A stretch of DNA of 9,551 bases from an uncultured Holosporaceae bacterium. Its GTDB lineage: Bacteria; Pseudomonadota; Alphaproteobacteria; CAISOG01. Where the stretch lies: assembly GCA_903887035.1 (NCBI GenBank), contig CAISOG010000024.1:1-9551 (forward strand), read 5' to 3'. Made by a program: the position numbers and the translations under genes. Below the pieces are notes generated by a model. That model did not search any database. It saw only the letters and a list, made by a program, of their open reading frames with translations, and was not told the DNA's origin. Position 1 is the stretch's first letter, and each line of letters opens with the position of its first letter. Shown in pieces: positions 6,527-9,551 of the stretch.

Positions 6527-8005
6527 TTAGGAGGCGATCTTGGAGGGTTGAGTCTGTATTACCCGATGCAGCTGGCGGATGGAAGAGATCTCATCAACCG
6601 CCAACGCTATCGCGGCCTGGCCGCCATCGGTGCTTCGGTCACCCTGCCCTGCTTTTGCACCAGCCTTTGAAGGTTGGCCGCCCAAGTTGGCCAGCGATTT
6701 GGGCGCCACCGCCCGCAGAAAGCCCAGCTTTTGCGCTTCTTTCAACCGTTGGGTCAGCTGGCTTACCGGCCGCACCTCACCCGCTAGGCCGATTTCGCCG
6801 CAGAACACCGCGCCAGTTGGCAGCGGTTGTCCGGTCAGGGCGGAGATAAGGGCGGCCGCCACCGCCAGATCGGCGGCTGGTTCCTGAATCCGAATGCCGC
6901 CCGCCACGTTCAGATACACTTCTTGATCGCTAAAGCGAAAACCGCTGCGGGTTTCCAGAATGGCCAGCAACATGGCCAGGCGGCTGCTGTCCCACCCTAC
7001 CACGTTGCGGCGCGGGGTGCCCCCCCAATTGGCGGGCGCGGTCAGTGCCTGAATCTCCACCAACAGCGGGCGCGTGCCCTCCAGCGCGCAAAATACCGCG
7101 CTGCCGCTGACGGCTTCGGCATGTTGGTTCAGGAACAGGGCGGATGGGTTGGGCACCTCCGCCAAGCCAGCCTCCCCCATTTCAAACACCCCGATTTCAT
7201 CGCTGGCGCCAAAGCGATTCTTAAAGGCACGCAGGATGCGGTATTGATGGCTGCGTTCCCCCTCCAGATACAGCACGGTATCGACCATATGTTCCAGCAC
7301 GCGGGGGCCGGCAATCAACCCCTCCTTGGTCACATGGCTGACAATCAGCAGGGTGCAGTTATGTTGCTTAGCCTGCACGATCAGCTCATGGGCGCAGGCG
7401 CGCACCTGCGAGACGGTGCCGGGTGCGCCGCTGATTTCATCATGATACAGGGTTTGGATCGAATCGATGATCACCAATTGCGGCGGGGTTTTGGAGGCAA
7501 ATAGCCCCAAAATAGTTGGCAGATGGGTTTCCGCCGCCAGCTGCAACGGCACCTGCCCCAAGCCCAATCGGTTGGCGCGCAGGCGGATTTGCCGCACCGA
7601 CTCCTCCCCCGACACATAAACGCTGGCCAGGGTGGGGGAAAGCTGGCTGGCCAGTTGCAGCAGCAGGGTAGATTTGCCGATACCCGGATCGCCGCTGATC
7701 AGCACCGCGCTGCCCCGCACCAGGCCGCCGCCGCAAACCCGATCCACCTCCGCCATGCCAGTTGGCACCCGACTTTCCGCCTCCTCACTGTCGCTTAAGG
7801 CCACGCTGTGCAGGGGCATGGCCTGGCCGCCGCGAATCTTACCACTGCCAGCCTTGGCGGGCATGGCGGCCGCCCGACTGCTAATGGGCAGCGACACCAC
7901 GCTTTCCTCAGTCAGGCTGTTCCAGGCGCCACATTCCTCACACCGCCCCGCCCATTTGGTGGTGCAGGCGCCGCAGGATTGGCAGACATAGGATTTTTTC
8001 AGCAT
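6527..8005 (-). CDS. radA: DNA repair protein RadA (Sms)
   Basis: RadA is a RecA-like ATPase that drives branch migration and D-loop extension during recombination. All landmarks are seen: an N-terminal zinc finger (Cys8, 11, 22, 25 in CQSC and CEEC), Walker A GDPGIGKST (105-113), Walker B LVIID (177-181), the RadA-specific KNRFG (262-266), and a C-terminal Lon-protease-like fold (about 320-440; VAGGIRIQEPAADLA and FCGEIGLAGEVRPV). That domain is not expected to be proteolytic in this family. At 492 aa it is longer than the usual 450-460, mainly through a Gly/Ala/Ser/Lys-rich insert near 440-465 before the last strand and a short extra tail. Start ATG 8003-8005 lies 5 bp after the stop of the upstream COQ9-like gene, and the gene ends against cvpA, so the genes are very likely cotranscribed. 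Confidence 0.97.
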   Translation of the reverse strand: MLKKSYVCQSCGACTTKWAGRCEECGAWNSLTEESVVSLPISSRAAAMPAKAGSGKIRGGQAMPLHSVALSDSEEAESRVPTGMAEVDRVCGGGLVRGSAVLISGDPGIGKSTLLLQLASQLSPTLASVYVSGEESVRQIRLRANRLGLGQVPLQLAAETHLPTILGLFASKTPPQLVIIDSIQTLYHDEISGAPGTVSQVRACAHELIVQAKQHNCTLLIVSHVTKEGLIAGPRVLEHMVDTVLYLEGERSHQYRILRAFKNRFGASDEIGVFEMGEAGLAEVPNPSALFLNQHAEAVSGSAVFCALEGTRPLLVEIQALTAPANWGGTPRRNVVGWDSSRLAMLLAILETRSGFRFSDQEVYLNVAGGIRIQEPAADLAVAAALISALTGQPLPTGAVFCGEIGLAGEVRPVSQLTQRLKEAQKLGFLRAVAPKSLANLGGQPSKAGAKAGQGDRSTDGGQAAIALAVDEISSIRQLHRVIQTQPSKIAS

Positions 8006-8010
8006 GCGGG

Positions 8011-8628
8011 TCAGCCCAACAGTTTGTTCGCCCAGCCATCGGCGCGTTCCAAATTGCGTTCCAGCCGCGCCATGGTTCGCCCCTGATCGCTGCTGTCATC
8101 CTTCAGCCAGATCCGCATGGTATCGGCGTACAACAGGGTCAATCCCGCCTCAGCCAAGCTTTTTTGCCAGCCGTGGGTGGGCCCGCCCGCCTGGCGCAAC
8201 ATCAGGGCGATGGTGCCCTTAGTGGTTTCCAGCACGCTGGCTTTCAGCAACGGGTGGAACCACCAATCACGGGTCAGACGTGCCAGGGCGGGGCGATAGG
8301 GCAGCATGGCGTCAAACCGCCGCATAATCAGGTCGAACAGGCGATCCCGCACCGATTCGCCCACCGTTACCGCATAGCCATCCAGCATGGCTTGGTTCAA
8401 ATGGCGGTTCAGGGCGGTGATGACCGACCCAGGGCTGGGGAAGCAGGCTTGCAGCTGCGGCTCGGCAACGCCCAGCATGCTGGCCAAGCTGGCGGTGGGA
8501 TAGCATCGCCACCCCCGCTGCGCCAGCACCGCCAACAGGCTGTCCAGCATCGCTGAATCGGCGGCATGGGCGCCATGATGATCCCCATGATGAGCATGGG
8601 GATGCGAGGGGTCGTGCGGGCTGGCCAT
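8011..8628 (-). CDS. COQ9 / TetR-fold family protein with His-rich N-terminus
   Basis: A 205-aa helical protein. Residues 27-80 form a TetR-like helix-turn-helix region (AVLAQRGWRCYPTASLASML, then CFPSPGSVITALNRHLNQ). The C-terminal half (92-200) follows the COQ9 pattern: RDRLFDLIMRRFDAMLPYRP, a long helical core, then LTLLYADTMRIWLKDDSSD and a Leu/Arg helix. COQ9 binds lipid and assists ubiquinone hydroxylation with COQ7; true TetR proteins bind DNA. The core lacks the Asn-Trp-Tyr segment I expect in typical COQ9, so a regulator is possible. Residues 8-21 are strikingly His rich (HPHAHHGDHHGAH), possibly metal binding or an effect of starting too far upstream; an alternative ATG lies at 8548-8550. 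Neither start has a good Shine-Dalgarno. It is the first gene of the radA-cvpA-purF run, 5 bp before radA. Confidence 0.75.
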   Translation of the reverse strand: MASPHDPSHPHAHHGDHHGAHAADSAMLDSLLAVLAQRGWRCYPTASLASMLGVAEPQLQACFPSPGSVITALNRHLNQAMLDGYAVTVGESVRDRLFDLIMRRFDAMLPYRPALARLTRDWWFHPLLKASVLETTKGTIALMLRQAGGPTHGWQKSLAEAGLTLLYADTMRIWLKDDSSDQGRTMARLERNLERADGWANKLLG

Positions 8629-8760
8629 AGCGGATCCAAAGGTTGGTCAAACAGAACTACAATGCCTCCAGCATGCGCCAATTTCACCCAAAAGCAAAGA
8701 GTCCTCACAGATCTGATACCAATGAGGCATAGAAAGAGTTAGAAATGGCGCTATGAATAT

Positions 8761-8843
8761 TCTGGGCAGTCTGACGAAGCGGGTGGGGCGGCGGCTAACA
8801 CGGGCAATTTTTCCCATGCGACAAAGCCTGCCCCGTGTCCAGA
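8761..8843. other. GC-rich imperfect hairpin element
   Basis: ACACGGGCA at 8798-8806 pairs with TGCCCCGTGT at 8829-8838 (nine pairs, one bulged C) around a 22-nt loop. An outer helix, TCTGG 8761-8765 with CCAGA 8839-8843, could close a larger structure with an internal GC-rich strand. No T-run follows on either strand, so it is not a standard intrinsic terminator. It could be a structured leader of the COQ9 operon transcript, a small RNA, or chance. Confidence 0.3.
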
Positions 8844-8884
8844 AACTCAGCGATCATCCTCTTAATTGCACAATAAGAAACTCG

Positions 8885-8919
8885 AAAAAACTTATAAAAA
8901 ATTAAAAAAACCAAAAAAA
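8885..8919. repeat. Phased A-tracts (likely curved DNA / UP element)
   Basis: Four A-runs (8885-8890, 8896-8900, 8904-8910, 8913-8919) have centres 9-10.5 bp apart, close to helical phase, ending five bases before a perfect TTGACA. Phased A-tracts bend DNA, and AT-rich sequence here can act as an UP element for RNA polymerase alpha or as a site for nucleoid proteins. The phasing is seen; the function is inferred. Confidence 0.5.
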
Positions 8920-8923
8920 TATA

Positions 8924-8952
8924 TTGACAACATATTACCATTGCGTTAAGTT
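8924..8952 (+). promoter_or_regulatory. Candidate promoter P1 (TTGACA, 17 bp, TAAGTT)
   Basis: A perfect -35 TTGACA at 8924-8929 is followed after 17 bp by TAAGTT at 8947-8952, a poor -10 with three of six matches. The perfect -35 and upstream A-tracts favour a real, perhaps activator-dependent or repressed, promoter. A transcript starting near 8958-8960 would include the AAGGA ribosome site (8985-8989) and ATG 8998. Confidence 0.45.
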
Positions 8953-8958
8953 TACGCA
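8942..8958. promoter_or_regulatory. 17-bp hyphenated palindrome, possible operator
   Basis: TGCGTTAAGTTTACGCA is symmetric about its central G except for one T/T mismatch pair. It covers the -10 region of P1, the classic place for a repressor site. I cannot assign it to a known regulator family. Confidence 0.4.
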
Positions 8959-8969
8959 TTATCATTTGG

Positions 8970-8999
8970 TTGAAACATTTTTTTAAGGATTGCTATAAT
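8970..8999 (+). promoter_or_regulatory. Candidate promoter P2 (TTGAAA, 18 bp, extended -10 TGCTATAAT)
   Basis: TTGAAA at 8970-8975 (five of six matches) is followed after 18 bp by a perfect TATAAT at 8994-8999 preceded by TG at 8991-8992, an extended -10. By sequence this is the strongest promoter in the window. The -10 overlaps the ATG at 8998-9000, so P2 transcripts would start near 9005-9007, in or next to the A8 run. They would lack that ATG and its ribosome site. Confidence 0.5.
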
Positions 9000-9054
9000 G
9001 AAAAAAAAGCACAAGGCGCATTGGCTGTCATGGCTGGATTTCTTCCTTGGCTGA
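8998..9054 (+). other. 18-codon ORF with good ribosome site; leader peptide or frameshifted true start
   Basis: AAGGA at 8985-8989 sits eight bases before ATG 8998, the best initiation signal on this side. The frame reads MKKKHKAHWLSWLDFFLG and stops at TGA 9052-9054. The codons after ATG form an A8 run (9001-9008). With nine A, the ATG would instead lead into the long downstream frame, starting MKKKAQGALAVMAGFLPWLK. It may be a real short leader peptide, a sequencing or assembly homopolymer error, or a slippage site. Confidence 0.45.
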
Positions 9055-9551
9055 AGACAGAACAGCCATCCATTGTGGACTATGTCGAAAAGGCTAAATT
9101 TGTAGGACCAAATCATGAATTAAGGCAGTGGCCAAGCGATGATTGCAGAATAGAAGGATTAATTGATTCGCACCTTGTCAAAATTGGGCTGTCCGCAACC
9201 TTAGTGGCTGCGATTGTTACGACGGGTAATGCTATAAGCTGCAACTTTAACAAAACATGCAATTCTGGTGCTTTGGTTAGCTCAATCAAGAGCACTATAG
9301 TACTTGGCGGGTTATCTGCTGGTGTAGCTGGGCTTGGTGCTCTTGCTGTTTGTGTTAGTCCTGAAACCCTTCTTTCCCTTGCATCACGTCGCAAAAGGGG
9401 TAGGAAAGAGGCAGAAAGAAATTTTGACGGAATTCGTACAGACAACGGCGTCTTAAATGGCGTTACATTATTGCCTGCTATGCAGAGATTTTATGCGGCC
9501 AAAAGTTTTTTCAAGAGTAGTGGGGATTTTGCAGCATTAGCTTTTGTTGAG
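9030..9551 (+). CDS. Orphan two-TM membrane protein, 3' end outside window, start unresolved
   Basis: The frame is open from before 9030 to the window end without a stop; 174 residues follow ATG 9030. I do not recognise the family. Numbered from ATG 9030, it has a short hydrophobic start (MAGFLPWLKTEQ), a soluble segment (12-50), and two hydrophobic segments likely to span the membrane: about 51-69 (IGLSATLVAAIVTTGNAIS) and 89-109 (STIVLGGLSAGVAGLGALA). The short loop between them holds CNFNKTC (two Cys, five apart), which could form a disulfide outside the cytoplasm. A basic cluster (SRRKRGRK) just after the second segment fits the positive-inside rule, placing the C-terminal part in the cytoplasm. 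ATG 9030 has only a distant AAGG (13 bases); ATG 8998 has a better site but the wrong frame. Low GC differs from the neighbouring operon, suggesting transfer or a lineage-specific gene. Confidence 0.65.
   Translation, partial: MAGFLPWLKTEQPSIVDYVEKAKFVGPNHELRQWPSDDCRIEGLIDSHLVKIGLSATLVAAIVTTGNAISCNFNKTCNSGALVSSIKSTIVLGGLSAGVAGLGALAVCVSPETLLSLASRRKRGRKEAERNFDGIRTDNGVLNGVTLLPAMQRFYAAKSFFKSSGDFAALAFVE

Larger units (their letters stand above)
8629..8997. other. 369-bp intergenic region, AT-rich toward the right
   Basis: This gap separates the - strand operon from the + strand gene at the right edge and should hold both promoters. The left part (8629-8750) is of mixed composition; I find no convincing - strand sigma70 boxes for the COQ9-like gene. 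The middle (8761-8843) is GC rich and can fold. The right part (8880-8980) is very AT rich, with phased A-tracts and promoter-like boxes listed separately. A 50-codon + strand frame (8753-8905) crosses the gap, but it has no Shine-Dalgarno and ends in the A-tracts, so I do not call it. No tRNA, rRNA or CRISPR repeats are seen. Confidence 0.6.

Noticed and set aside
8753..8905. 50-codon + strand ORF in the intergenic region
   Set aside because: No Shine-Dalgarno, very basic random-looking product, and it ends in the A-tracts; it also spans the foldable element.
8955..8970. Fur-box-like ATTATCATTT
   Set aside because: Only a partial half-match to the 19-bp consensus; expected by chance in AT-rich DNA.
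9113..9445. - strand ORF of 110 aa under the right-edge gene
   Set aside because: It overlaps the longer + strand frame that has membrane-protein features, has no upstream signals, and its product shows no recognisable motif.

Overview
The window looks chromosomal and alphaproteobacterial. The main evidence is a head-to-tail radA-cvpA-purF block, a gene order I associate with Alphaproteobacteria. A COQ9/TetR-fold protein sits just upstream of that block, and CvpA has a long disordered tail ending in a short conserved-looking motif. I cannot name a genus. Hand counts give a GC-rich core (about 945-8640, roughly 60-70% in sampled lines) between two AT-richer flanks (1-940 and about 8650-9551, roughly 40-45%). 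The ends may therefore have a different history from the middle.

Layout, left to right. (1) The 3' part of a class I/II PLP aminotransferase on the + strand, cut by the window edge. (2) A convergent, unrecognised, low-complexity 218-aa protein on the - strand. (3) A 192-bp gap, then a + strand alpha/beta hydrolase. (4) Convergent with it, anmK (anhydro-N-acetylmuramic acid kinase) on the - strand. (5) A 78-bp divergent promoter region rich in TTGT/ACAA half-sites, serving anmK and an unrecognised 188-aa + strand gene. (6) A long - strand operon read right to left: COQ9-like, radA, cvpA, purF. Its junctions are very tight (5 bp, 0 bp, 64 bp). (7) A 369-bp AT-rich intergenic region with phased A-tracts, two sigma70-like promoters, a palindrome and a GC-rich hairpin. 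(8) The 5' part of an orphan two-TM membrane protein running off the right edge.

The core genes are ordinary housekeeping: RadA (recombination), PurF (first committed step of purine synthesis), CvpA (membrane protein often linked to purF), AnmK (cell-wall recycling) and a general hydrolase. Convergent pairs are separated by only 9-16 bp, with no obvious intrinsic terminators.

The most unusual part is the right end. The best start codon (ATG at 8998, good Shine-Dalgarno) leads straight into an A8 run and then a stop after 18 codons. The long downstream ORF lies in another frame and would join that ATG if the run had nine A. A perfect extended -10 box overlaps the same ATG, so a second transcript could start inside or beside the A-run and use ATG 9030 instead. 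This could be a homopolymer error, phase variation, transcriptional slippage or a promoter-driven start switch. I see no clear multi-gene defence, CRISPR, transposon or RNA-gene system here.
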